Part shown: positions 49,274-61,700 of the stretch, in pieces
Numbering within the stretch: position 1 is the first letter of the stretch
Layout: each line of letters opens with the position of its first letter
NCBI RefSeq assembly: GCF_020382885.2
Contig: NC_058499.1
Coordinates: 5,875,872 to 5,939,871, forward strand
DNA: 64,000 nt
Direction: 5' to 3'
Source: Scatophagus argus
Lineage: Eukaryota > Chordata > Actinopteri > Scatophagidae
Position numbers and translations under genes: made by a program
Notes under the pieces: generated by a model
Told to the model about the DNA's origin: nothing
The model's database searches: none
What the model saw: only the letters and a program-made list of their open reading frames with translations

Positions 49274-49520
49274 ATTTTCTTTTTTTTTTTTTTTTGTACT
49301 AAGCAGCCTGCCACACTAGCTTATTCAAACAGAGACTGAGTACAGAATGTAGACAAGCTGACTTTTGTTATTGAGAGCTGATTGGAAGATGGGATGGAAA
49401 TCAAGGAGAAGGGAGTTCAGATATCTTAAGGGCATTCGCTTTCCAACTCTTAAAAAACCTAGATATTTATCAAAATATATCCATCTTAGTGTGTGGTATC
49501 TGTACATGTGTGCATGTATG

Positions 49521-49544
49521 CGTGTGTGTGTGTGTGTGTGTGTG
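49521..49544. repeat. (GT)n microsatellite
   Basis: About twelve GT units in the predicted samtor 3' UTR. Confidence 0.9.
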
Positions 49545-49749
49545 CACTCTCAGAGGAGTGTGGATATGAGAAAATAATCTGTAAACTTCTCTCTTTCACA
49601 CTGTGCAAACTGCATTATTTGGGGATAGGGAGCAGAAGTGGGAGAAGAATGCAGCAGGTTAAATTTGGCAGCGCAGCAGTTGAAGGGGAGGTGAGAGTCA
49701 CATAGAGAAAAAGAGAGGGTGGGGGTGGGGTTGGGGCAGCTGGTTTAGC

Positions 49750-52700
49750 CTAGCTCTGAAGCAGGATGGGGTCTTCGAGCTCGTGGAAGCCAGGCACCGA
49801 GCTGCCTTGGCTCTCCCCAGAATCTGAATCATAGGGCGTGTCAGGCAGCTCTGTGAAGCTCCAAGCCAGCTGGTCATCCTCAAACTCAGAGCGCGCCTGC
49901 ACGGGTACGTCAGCACACTCTTCCTCCTCATTGGAGTGGAAGTCCTGCGGGATGTAGAGCATCTCTGGGTAGTTGCGTGACACCAGGTCGCTGGTGGTGG
50001 CCAGACACACCTTACGAAAGGCAATGAGATGCATGTGGGAATACTTGACGTATTTGTAGCGCTTGAAGCCCAGCGACTCCACTGCGACGCGCCAGCTGCG
50101 CATCATCAGGGCATGGCGGTTTTGGTGGGAGGAGTCGGGTGTGATGATGAGCAGCAGGCCGTGCAGCTCCAGCAGCTCGTGGGCCTTCTTACAGCAGATC
50201 CAGCGCTGGTACGGTGAGGGGAAGTAGGACAGGAGCAGGGAGAAGACGACCACGTGGAAAAGCTGGGCAGGCAGACTGTCGATGGGATTGTGGAGTTGGC
50301 GGAGGAAGGCCTCTACTGCGTCACCTGCCAGCTGGAGAGGCTGCTGGAGCTGAAGGTTGAGGAAGTCACACTTGTACACGCTCTGAAGGAGAGAAAACAG
50401 GCAGAAATTCAACACTTTCAAATGGTTCAAATCTTTTGCTCTTCGTGAACTGTCTTTGTTATTCCATGTATGTGGTTTCTCTACTTGCAGCTGCAGAACA
50501 CAAGACGCTTTGTGTTGTTCTTTCTGCTGAGTTTGTTCACTTCTGTGTAACCACAACACTGATACTCCAGCATGAGTCATTTCTGCCAGCACCAAGCCTC
50601 CAGACAGGAAAAAACTCATGCATTTTATTTAGGTCAACAAGAATTTAAAACATGTTACTGTCAACAAAAGATGAGCAGGATAAACAAGCACTCGTACCTC
50701 AACAGCAGGCACTATGTCAATACCAACTGTGAGGAATTCATCAAACTTCAAGAAAGGGTTGAAGCAGCTTCCCACGTCAAGAAGGCGCATTTTCCCCAGC
50801 TGAGAGATTGAACTAGAACACAAATGTGGAAGAAGTGTCAATGGCTGTAGCTTACTTATTGTCAAACCAGCACGTACCCCAAAAAATCTTACTGTAATTA
50901 TTTTTCTAGGTAATAGGAGAGCGTTTAGTTGCTCTTGCAGTTTTTGATTCTATCCATAAAACAAGCACACTGTTATCCCATAATGAAAGAATCTGAGGTG
51001 TTACTCATGGTTGTAAAATTTAAATCATTTGGGTATATTGGCAAGACAAAAGCAAAACATCAGAGGCAGGGCCTGACATGGAAATTTCATCTTCTGTCAA
51101 CATAAAACAGTCAAGTAGGTTGATTTCTTGTATAGCAACTGCAAAAAACAGTACACTATAAAGAGTGGAAAGTTCATACTTAATACACTAAGCATGCAGC
51201 ATGAAATTAGGAAGCAGATGATTCGAGGGTCAACATTTATGGTAGGAGAAGTTCTTACTCCACCTTACCTGGGGATGGTGCTGTATGGCTGGGCACTTAC
51301 AGATGCTGCAGTCAGACCCATGGCATGTGTGGTACTTTTCTCATCCTTTTCTAACATTCTTTTCATCCCGCCATCCAAAAAGTATTCCTGACAGACACTG
51401 CGGGAGTAGAATCAAAATATTACTGTGAAACAGCCAGCAACAAGCCCCCAAAAGCACATCCTGCAGGTTTAGAGGAGTAGGACTTGGCTGTCATGAGGTT
51501 CGAAACTGCAGCTGAAAGAGCCTGGGGAGACGTTTAAAGTCGGTCGTACCTGCGGCACCACTCGATGCGTCCTTCTCCTTCGCATTTTTTCGTCCAGTGG
51601 TTGTCAGCGAGATTCTTCATGGCAAGGGCGTATTCACTCAGCGTCTGTTCATCCTCACAGTGTTCCCGCCAGATCTTGTCGAAGTCTCCCACTGAGAAAA
51701 AAATTTAAAAAATGAGGACAGAAGTAAAAACAAAAAAAAAGTAAATCACAAACCTCACAACACAGAAGAATCAACTGAGACTTTCGCAGTTAAGCTTCAG
51801 CTACTGACTCCGCCATCACCTTCTGCAGTAAACAGCACACATTCACAACCTACTTGCCAACTTTGGTCATCCCTTGTGGCCTCAAAATATGACAGAACTC
51901 CTTTGGAAAAAGGCTGCTGAAAAGGCTCAGGCCACATTTCCTGCAACACTGCCTACATGTTCACCCTTCGCTGCTAGCACAGAAGTGAAACTGTTTCTCT
52001 TAAAAAAAAAAAATCATCCTCAGATAGTCATTTCACAGTTAAAATAACATCCACAAAAGTTCCCTTCAGCCCATTTTCACTTGTGTAGAATGTTTATAGC
52101 CTGTAGCATAGGCAAACACACTGATAAGGGAGAAATCCCATGACCACAAGGAAAAACTCTATCAGATTTGCAGAACTGAAAGGACAACAAGAGGAGTGGT
52201 GGTAAACAGCAGCACTCTGGAAGCATGACCACTGTGATTCAATGCCAAGCCTACCAGATCATGCTTTACTTATTAACCAATCATGAGGTGCTGTTCTAGC
52301 CTCCAAAACAACCAGCTAGTCTCTCTTACTCTGAATATTTTCTGGTTTAACCTGAGGATTCAAAACATGACTTGATCTAACATCATTTTAAACACTCTAT
52401 TGGCCTCATGTAGTGTTTTTAAGGAGAAACAGCTGGTACAAGTGAAAGTGGCCACATTTAACTCAATCTATAAATATGACTGAAACTCCTTTTTGCAGTT
52501 TTTGCAGTTCAAATCAGGAAAAGTGCTGTCATCTTTGAAAACTGCCACCAAGGCATTCGAGCAGGAGACAACCTGTACCATGGTATTTGAAACTTTTATA
52601 TTCGCAAAGTCACACAAATTCTGCTACAATCACAAGATATTGAACACATGCCAAGTTTCTTTTGTCAGGATAATGATTTTACACCTGCAGTTTTGAATTT

Positions 52701-54874
52701 GCCTTTCTATGTTCCCTTCCTACACAGTCCATCAGGACTATGCATTTCCAAGGTAAGAGAAAATGATGGAGAGAGTGTGGCATCAAAAACAGCACAAAGC
52801 TTCTGTGTGGGTAAGCACTGTAGCAAGTTTTTAAACCCAGGGGCACTTCAGCGTTTGCTGGTCGGCACTTTAAACTCCAGTGGTCAACGTTCAAGCTCCT
52901 AGCTGGAATAAATCCCTTGGTCGATTTTGTGTTTGAGCACTCTGACTGACACTCAGACGTCGTACAGTATGTCAGTGCTGTGAAAGGGGATTTTCCAAAC
53001 TTCCCATTTTACATCATGCTTTTATCCAGGCTGACTCAACAGAAAGGAAGACAGAGGGTTTTGCTCTCAGCACAGACAGCTTTTGATGAACACACAATGA
53101 CTCTTATGGAAATCCAACCCTGGTGCAGCCTTTACAGCTTTGAAAGATCCATTGAGTCTTTTTATTTTTTTTTTGTTCCAGATACTGGAATACAAACATG
53201 ACAGAATGAAGCTGCATTTAGTTGTCAATTATGGGCATTATAATTTAGCTATTTTGCAAATAGTTCCAGGTTGAGTTCTGAGTGCAGACAGATGGGGTGA
53301 CTGAGAGCAGCTGAACTTAAATTTTTCGTCCGGGAGTCTCAGATACGTTATCATCTGCTAAGCGGTTACACGAGGGTATTTACTTCCCCAAATCACGAAA
53401 GCAGAAGAAAATACATTCTGTGGTAGCATCCAAATGATCAGTTTGCATCTTAACTTTATTTACGGGCAATAAAAAGTAAAAATAAAGTGTAAAAACTTGT
53501 GATGTCTGTGATGTCCTCTGCTGACAGATTTCCCATCCCATCAGATGGTGTCAAAGATGACTTTCTAGGAGACGTGAGATTGATTTACCGTCTATAAACA
53601 TGTGCAAACTTTTCACTAAGATGCTGCCAAGCCTCCTGCCATACGAGGAATAGGAAAAGGAGCAGCAGCAGTGTGTCAACCAAACAAATGTTGCTTTACT
53701 GTTGATACTAGTGCTGTTGTCCCATAATTATCTCTGGTTGTATTTGGCCATTATGGACAATGTTTATGGATGCGATGCTAGACTTGTAGGGTTTCTGCAT
53801 CAGCGTGAAGTACAAACTGACATTCCCACCAGGTGATTTTGTCTATGAGAGTTTTCTAAAATAATTTTCCATGGATTATACTCATATTGCACAATATACT
53901 ACTTTAAGCATTAAGGTGTATTATGATAATTTAGCCATTCACCTGTTGTGTTGCCTCTGTACTATTTCCTGGCAAAAGATCAGACGTTGTTCTTTTAATT
54001 CATCACAAATGTCCCATCTCTACCTTGGCTCCCATGAGACAAGCCGTTTTAACCCTTCATGTCCTTCCTCATGGTTTGCCATATAATCAGCTCCTGAGTT
54101 TAGATCCACTCACAGAAACTCTAATCACATGTCCTCAAACCAACTGTGTGTTTGTTGTCTGCAAAAGTGTAAACCAGTGGATCTGTGAGGTATGAATATC
54201 AATACTCAGACCCCCAAAAAAACAAACAAACAAAAAAATTGGTGGTTAAAGTTGCACTAAATGTTTGTTCAGTCCACAGAGTTATCATCTTTTGGCTATA
54301 ACAGTTACTGTCGACAGCTCTGTTAGTCATTAGTCATTAGTAACCTCTGAAGGCCTCGGTTGTCAGTAGAATGGCTTTATAAGGGGGATAATACATGTTT
54401 ACACAAGTGATTTATAAACAGCGGGATCATTGCAGTGCATGTAATGTTATTGTTAAGTAGCTTTAAAGGCCTTGATTGCTGAATGCAACCCTCACTACTG
54501 CTGACTGCGGACAGTGTGCCTCCGTAACAGCTAGCTAACCAGCCGTAAAAACAGACCGGTTAGCTAGGACGGTTAACGTTAAAGTTAGCGAGCAGAATAC
54601 GTTATCTCTACTGGGATTAGTGTGAAAGTGATTCAATTTTGAGCTAACATTAAGTGTTAGCCGTTCGACTGCAGGTCCACAGAGAGGCAGAGGGGCCCCA
54701 CTAAGGCTGCTTACCCTCTCTGTATTTCCTGCGCAGTTTTCTGTGGACGTTTTTGACGACCCCGGACAGCTTCTCCTGCTCCATCTTGCATGGTGCTTCA
54801 TCTGGAATCGGCACGTAAAACAGCTCCGGGTGATTTTCCGTCTCCCCTGTCTCGACATTGTCCCTGAGGTCCAT
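49750..54874 (-). CDS. samtor: S-adenosylmethionine sensor upstream of mTORC1 (SAMTOR/BMT2)
   Basis: In vertebrates, SAMTOR binds GATOR1-KICSTOR when S-adenosylmethionine is low and so inhibits mTORC1 at lysosomes; SAM binding releases it. Coding exons 54874-54715, 51691-51550, 51397-51269, 50812-50698 and 50382-49750 join in phases 1, 2, 2 and 0 for 392 residues. The N-terminal helix contains [18 protein letters not shown]. The Rossmann-type methyltransferase core follows: motif [11 protein letters not shown] (154-163) and GIDIVPA (174-180). Gly158 and Asp176 correspond to the human residues reported as essential for SAM binding (Gly172 and Asp190, same offset of 14). Further matches are [55 protein letters not shown] and the acidic tail [10 protein letters not shown]. 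The 14-residue offset reflects a shorter sequence ahead of the core. The start ATG lies about 100 bases downstream of a CCAAT box. Confidence 0.94.
51692..54714 (-). other. samtor: samtor intron 1
   Basis: A 3.0-kb intron with no recognised gene. Its 5' end (54,534-54,661) carries a cluster of five GTTAGC/GCTAAC hexamers. Open frames in it are short. Confidence 0.75.
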
Positions 54875-54973
54875 AGCACCGCGCTGCCGATGCTGCCTCC
54901 CCCAGTTGCTTCCCCTTTTCTCAGCTGCAAACCGACCGGCGAACCGGTGCACCGACCAACAACGCGCAAGCTG

Positions 54974-54978
54974 ATTGG
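54974..54978 (-). promoter_or_regulatory. samtor: CCAAT box of samtor
   Basis: Plus ATTGG reads CCAAT on the minus strand, 100 bases before the start codon. No TATA box is obvious. The initiation site is probably near 54,900, by inference from usual CCAAT spacing. Confidence 0.45.
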
Positions 54979-55358
54979 TTAGCTTTGACAGACATGCTTC
55001 ACAACTGACAGTCCATCGTCCAACCACAGGCCTGGAAGCGTACCTGGGCCTGCGTGCTTTCCATGGAGCGTTTAAGTGCACGCTGTAAATCCCACAACTG
55101 AAATTACAGCAACTCGCTAATGACATGACAGGAAAAGTAGCTTCTATGAAATGTGTTTTCGTGAATAATCTCAAAATTTATGCTTATATTTATACCAGTT
55201 TCTGGCTTTTTGAACAAACGGATTGTTAAAAAATGTCACGGATGCAACTTTATGTTTATTTTTGCTCTCACATTACTTACTAATTTTAGTTTTTAATTAT
55301 ATATATTTATTTCCATTTATCGCCTATATCAACACTTTAGCAACAACACTTTATATAT

Positions 55359-55364
<6 letters not shown>

Positions 55365-55405
<41 letters not shown>
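55365..55405. repeat. (TA)20 microsatellite
   Basis: About forty bases of uninterrupted TA. It explains the open frames encoding alternating Tyr-Ile on this strand. Confidence 0.95.
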
Positions 55406-55410
<5 letters not shown>

Positions 55411-56924
55411 AATCTTTATTATCCATTTCACTTTTTTACTTATCTTATTTTTACTTTGATTCCAAAAATTTATGTTTGGAATCAGAGTATTTGTTATTTA
55501 TTTATGTTTATGTTCAAATAAAACCTCACAATACATCTGGTCCTTGGCATTAGGTTATAACTTAATAATCTGGAATAAAGTTAAAAATGCAAAACAAAAC
55601 ATTTGTTTATTCAAACAAATATGTAAAGTCTGCTTATTTAAAGTATTGTTGAAGCCAGTTTATTTAAGTTAAGTAGTAAGTAGTAGTTAAGTAAGTACAT
55701 TCATAACTCTATCAGTTACACTATAAACCTCACAAGTCAGTTAGGTTATCTGCTCGCACAGTAATTTAGTCTGAAAAATGTGCTCCTACAAACGTTTAGC
55801 ACAACTTGCAAAGATTTGGCACAAATACAGCAGCACAGTAACAGCCTGAGCGAGTGAGAAAATCTGATTAGGCCCAGAAATAAGATGCTGTCTGCACAGT
55901 AGATTTGTGAGAATGTGACTAGACATGAGCATGATATTTTGTTTTGTTCAGAGGAGGGGATAGTGAGGAGAGGCCACTTGAAAATCCTTCCATGTGATAC
56001 TATTCCAGAGACGATTCTGGGACTCAGTGAAGGTGAATGTTCATGAAGACAAAAAAGACCCCGTTAAAGGTTTCTCTTCAGTGTAAACTTCAGTGATAAA
56101 AGTGCAGCATCCTGTGTGAATGCACTTGTAGTCAAAATAAAGATAAACATTTTAAATTCAGTGTTAAAAAATAATTTGGCATTAAATCTAAATCCTACAT
56201 TTTGACTTGACACTATGTAGACAGTGCCACCCAATGGTTCTTTAACTTTTGTGGATCTCATATTTCTGAGGACAGATCTCCACTATACTTATTCTTTTCC
56301 TCAAAACAATAAGATTGGTGGATCTCATTTTGAGACTGGGTTTGTCCTGATTTGCACTTGAATTGAGTGAAAAGTCAGGACACAGGCAGCTGTGTCCAAA
56401 TCTTGTTTCTTTTTTTGCATAACCAGGCTGCTGTCAAATTCTTTCAAACCCCTTGACAGAACAAACTATTCCTCTCTTCCAAAAATAACACATAGCACAT
56501 GATGGTAACATTGTTGTTTGTTTTTACTGAAGCTGCACATACGCCTGGTTGATGCACTGTGATAGCGCTGTGGATGGGATGTAATTACACCATTAAAAGA
56601 CTAATATTAGTAGGTATTAATGGAGTAGCAGCATGTGAGGTCTTACATAGAGACTGTGTTAGTAAACAAGAAAAAAGTTCCTCACACTCTCTCATAGTAA
56701 TTCTGTGCTATATGCTGAGTGGGTCAAATCATAGACCACTTATTTTTCATGTTAATATTTCAGTAAATAAACCTGGAAATATTTTGTACACTGCACATGT
56801 AAAATACTCTTTGGCTTTGATCCATGCACTTATGGTATAATTGATTAAACACTTCACTTGAGTAATGAAAGTCCTAGAAAGAGGTCAGAGAGGCATCTAA
56901 TAGTGTGGAAAAGGAAAAGGAAAA

Positions 56925-56935
56925 GGGGGGGGGGG
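56925..56935 (+). repeat. Poly(G) run
   Basis: Eleven consecutive G after a GGAAAA-type purine stretch. Confidence 0.85.
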
Positions 56936-58276
56936 CTGCTGTATGCAGTAGCTATTAAACTCTGTAGTCATTATCAGAATATGCAGTCCAACAATTGTGT
57001 GTGTATGTGTGTGTGTGCGTGCTCTAATGATACATGGCCAAAATAAGCTCCACCTGCACAGCCAGTAAAAATTAATTATTACACTCGTGGGATTTGTTAC
57101 AGAGGACAACAAATCCCTAACCTCTTAAAGACGGATACTCAAGGCAGAACTCAACTCAAAGCTTTCCAGTTTATCAAAAAAGGACACTTGCAAAAAATGT
57201 CAGGCATTAATGCATGTCCCTGAAGGCCAAAGTGGAAATTTGAACAATATGAATAGAAACACAGATAGATCCTATGCCTGACTTTTTTTGTTGCCTAAAA
57301 ATGTTCATGTTTATCTGGCTAAAGAGAAAGGCAATCCTCACAGTGGACTGCCCAAAAATTCCCTGGCAAGTGCATTACTGCAGCTGTGTCTGGCTCAAAA
57401 CACTGCAGCTAAAAGCCAAAGTTCAAATAGGGAGCTGGAACAACATGGACATAAGTGACGTGATCTGATTCTATGCTCATTAATTCTGAGTCAGACATAC
57501 TGAAGTACTTTGAACAGGCATGAAAACTGTCACCAGAGTACTCAGCCTAGTTAGATTTATTGCTGTGGACTGATACTAAAAGCAGAACGGCAGCAATGTA
57601 CGTGGCTCAAGGTCTAACCTCTATTTGGATCAGCATCAGAAAGAAGTGTGACGTTCTTTCCCAAAGAAAGGCAGGAAGAGGACTCAACAGGCATCGAAAC
57701 AGTAGCCTATGAAAGTGCAGGTTCTCTTGGTGACCTTGATGCCAAACATATTTTAAAGCTGATATGTGTTGATAACAAGATACCTGATTTGATCAGAATG
57801 CAAGCCAAGATAAAAAACATTTCAACACACCAGAAACACAAATAGGAATGCATCTGTCAGGTCCGTTTTTTGCATTCTTGTAGAGTTTCAGGGTATGACC
57901 GCAGATCTCTGATATAACATAAAAGTGTTTTCTTTTGCAAAAAACACTGAACATAGGTCACTAACCCGCAGAAAATCTTTTCTAAGTACACTAACCCTGC
58001 TGTTTATTTAGCAGTCCAGGTTATTACAGAAAAATGTCATTCTCTGATCTGTTGTTTTTTCTTTTCTTTTCTTTTCGCTGGTGCAGTAAGGCAGTTTTCA
58101 GTCGCACCAGGTGCCGCAATATAAATGGCTACCAATATGTAAGTCTGCCGCTTTGGCCAAGAATGAAATATTTCAACACTATTGTATGGACTGACATGAA
58201 ATTTGGATCAGTCATGTTTCCTGATTTAAAAAAAAAAAATCCACTGAAAGCATTCAATTATTTGTCTTCGGTATAA

Positions 58277-58282
58277 TTTATT
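58277..58282 (-). terminator. ppp1r3a: Candidate poly(A) signal of ppp1r3a
   Basis: AATAAA on the minus strand, about 470 bases beyond the ppp1r3a stop codon. Confidence 0.45.
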
Positions 58283-58753
58283 CATTACATACAAACTAAG
58301 TGTGCCCTACACAAACAGGATTATTCTTAGGTGGCATCTACACACGGCATACTGATGAGTTTCATTTACAACTCAAAATACAATAACACTCCGAAGAAAT
58401 GATCCGTGTGTGGTCCGCTGCCTGTTGACGCTAAGCTTTATGTACAGTAAAGCATGAAGGAAATTGGTTCATACTCTTGACAACAGAGAGTTAACATCCT
58501 CCCATAGGGAACATACAGTTTTCTTTCTCATATGTGTCATATGCTTTAAATCAATGCCCGTTATGTTTCACTCATGTATGCTATTTTGCTTCTCCTTCTC
58601 TTTAGATTTTTACTAATTTTGTGGGCCTTGTTCGAATGTCTTCAAAGGAAGGGAAATAACAAATTTCAATGCAGTCTTTTGGAGCAAAAAGGGAGTAGTT
58701 AAGATCTAGTAAATCAACAGAGCTAAAGTTTAAACAGACTTTTCCAATTTAGT

Positions 58754-61700
58754 TCAACCTAATCTGTTGGTGTGTTTAACTGGTTGCCTCTCACCTTGAC
58801 AGCAGAGCCAAATCACTGATACTAAGTAGAGCCCAAAACAGGCGAGAAAATCATAATGGTAAGCCACAACTACAAATAACACCACCAGGATGGCGTATAA
58901 CAATGTTTTTGAGATATTACTACAGGAAAAATTCTCTATCCACCGTGAAGCATTTGTGTTGATGCTTTCCTGTCCATTTGATGTTGGCAAAGCTGCATCT
59001 ATGGTTTGCATGTCTGCTGTTTCCATCTCTTCGTGGTTGTCCTGAAGGCGGCTGAGGTGTTGTTCTTCATCCAGAGATTCGCTGATGGATGGCATGGGCG
59101 TGGACAGCAGTTTGCTTCTGTTTACTGAGAAGCCCACACTTTTGCCCAAGCTAAGACTTGTATCTTTGTTCCTGTCTTTATGGGCCTGTGCACCATTGTG
59201 AACAGCCCGCAGACAGTGCATGTACAACTCCACCTCATCATCTGAGTCAGACTCTGCCGATGTGCTGTCGTGGCTGAGTTGGTCATTTTCAGTTTCATCT
59301 GCAAAAACGCACGGACTTATCTCTGCAGTGACAGATACGCTCTCATCTCCCGCATCATTTGATAGGTCATGTGTAACATTCTCGCTGCTGGGAAAATTGT
59401 CCTCTTTGTAAAGATGCATCTCATTTGGGGTGCAAGCATTTTGGCCTTCTTCTGTGTTTTCCATGTCAATTACCTTCTCGTCCTGCACACTGTTCACTGG
59501 AGCAGATAAACCATCCCCAATCCTGTTTTGTGTCACGTCCAACCTCTCTACCAAACACCCCACTTCATTTTCCCCGTCCCATATTGTCATGCTTTCTGAC
59601 TCTGCATCTACACTCAATGATGTTTCATAAACTAGAATTTCCTCCTTGTCATCTGGATTCCCCCCTTCAGCATTTTCCTCCATTGTTTTTATCGGATCCT
59701 CCCACTCCACACCTCCCTCATCATCATTGTTGAAATCTATTTCCACTTCCTGATCCTCCCTCTCTAGCTCTTCTTCTTCTTGAACATTTATTCTTTCAGT
59801 ATTGAACTCTTGCACCACTGCAAAATGTTTTTCTTTCTCTGATTCCTCTTGTTCCTCCCTTTTCTCAGCTAGCTCTTCCTCTCCAGCTGCCTTTTCCATT
59901 TTTGGACTTTCATCACACACTAATTGTTTCTCAATGTCTTCCCTATCTTTTCCTCCCACGGTCTCCCCAGTTTGTTTGTCTCCAAGCCCCAGTTTGTCTT
60001 TTAAAGCATCAGAATCTTCAGCCTTGTTCTCCGTCTCTCTTTCAGTTGAGTTGGTCCTCACCATTTCATCCTCTGCTTTCTCTTTTTCTGTCTCTGTTGT
60101 GCCTTTAGTTTCCAACGCTGTCTCTGTCCTCACATCCTCCAACTGTTCTCTTTGGACCTTCTCCACTTCTTCATTATCCTCTGCCTTTGAACCTGCTGCC
60201 TGCTTACTGTCCTCTTCATCTGTTGATATGTTTTCCTCCTCTTCTTCTACCATCACTTCCCAGTTTTTTACCTCAGCAGTGCTCGCTAAACAAAAATCCT
60301 CTTGTTTTGAGACAGCAGCCTCCATTTTGATTTTTTCTGAAACAGTAATTTCTTCATATTTTAAAGTGTCTTTATCTTTGAGTGACACAAACGTGTCACC
60401 TCGTATGTGACAGTTGCTCGTACTTGCCCTTTCATTTTCTTCTTCCACATCATTAGTTTCTTCACAAAATTCTAGAGCTAACTGAGGTACACATTTACGG
60501 TAGTTTGACCTGGCCTGTTGGTCTGTCTCATCACCAACACACCCTTCTATTCTCTGAGAGGCTTCAAGTGACATAAATGACATTTCTAGACTGGCCATGA
60601 CTTCTTCAGTTTCACTTTGTGTATGTGTTTCATCTATATAAGCTTTAATTTGTGCACATGTAAGGTCTGGCAGTTGAGCCTGTGCTGTTTCTGCTGTGGT
60701 TTGGCTTCGGAGGTCATGGGTTAGATTGTCTTCCTGTGCTTCTCCCTGGAGATGTAGACTCTCAGTGGATATTTGTGGATTTGACAGATCTTTATTTAAA
60801 ATGGTCACAGAGAGTGGATGTACTACTGTGTCAGCTGAAATATCTACTGGAACCTCAGCTGTATTTGAACATCTCTGGTCTGAAGGCATAAGTGGATCCT
60901 GCAGAGGTTCTGCATGCTCCAACATACAATTTGCTGTCAGACTCAAATATGTGTCTTCTTCAACTGGAAGACTATTTGAAGTCTTCGTATCTCTCATCTC
61001 TGGTGGAACAGTGTAGCTGGTCTCTTTTCGATCAGCGTGAGGGTAACTTTCAGGTAAGTTTCCAACATTCAGTGGAGCCTGTACTGGATTTCCCCCATCA
61101 TGTACTCTCTGACTTTCACTTCCCATTCTGCCAAACACCTGATGGTACAGCGGAGCCACCACGGTTCCAAATGTGAAGCTGTTGGTCTTGCTAACAAGGC
61201 TCTCACTGCTCGTCGCTGAAATAACACTGTCAGCTGGTTCTGCTGCAATGTTGCTAGGAAATTCATAACTCATGCCTTGCTTCTGAATGCTTTCTTCAAC
61301 AGTGGAGACAGACTTGTTGATATTTTGGCGTTCTGCAGGAGCAGGATCATCATTTCGGATGTCATCTGTGGCACTCTCGCCTCCTGTTAATGTGGGCCAG
61401 TCAGCTAAATTGACGGTCTCAGATTTCTCTGGCTTGCTGTTAGATGTGTAGTCATGTGCTGGTGACGTATCATGTGGAATATCAAGGACAGGTTTGCTGC
61501 ATGCTTCCAGAGATTCAGAAACAAACAGAGAGCCTTCTGGTTTGCTGTTCCCCTCAGAAAAGGATTGCACATCGGAACACTTTTCCTCAGGGGTTTCTTC
61601 TTGAGCTGCCTGTTTTGCTTCTGGAGGTGATTCATCTCTTTCAGTGCCATTGAAATGAGATGCTGCTCCGTCTCTTTGAGCGAAGAAGTCCTTCACCCGA

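Larger units (their letters stand above)
55000..58250. other. Intergenic region between samtor and ppp1r3a
   Basis: A/T-rich sequence with a TA microsatellite, a poly(G) run and TAAGTAG-type short tandem units near 55,670. No gene is recognised. Confidence 0.65.

Noticed and set aside
59802-60410. 202-residue Ser-rich open frame on the plus strand
   Set aside because: It is the antisense shadow of the Glu/Lys-rich part of ppp1r3a; GAA/GAG codons read as TTC/CTC on the other strand.
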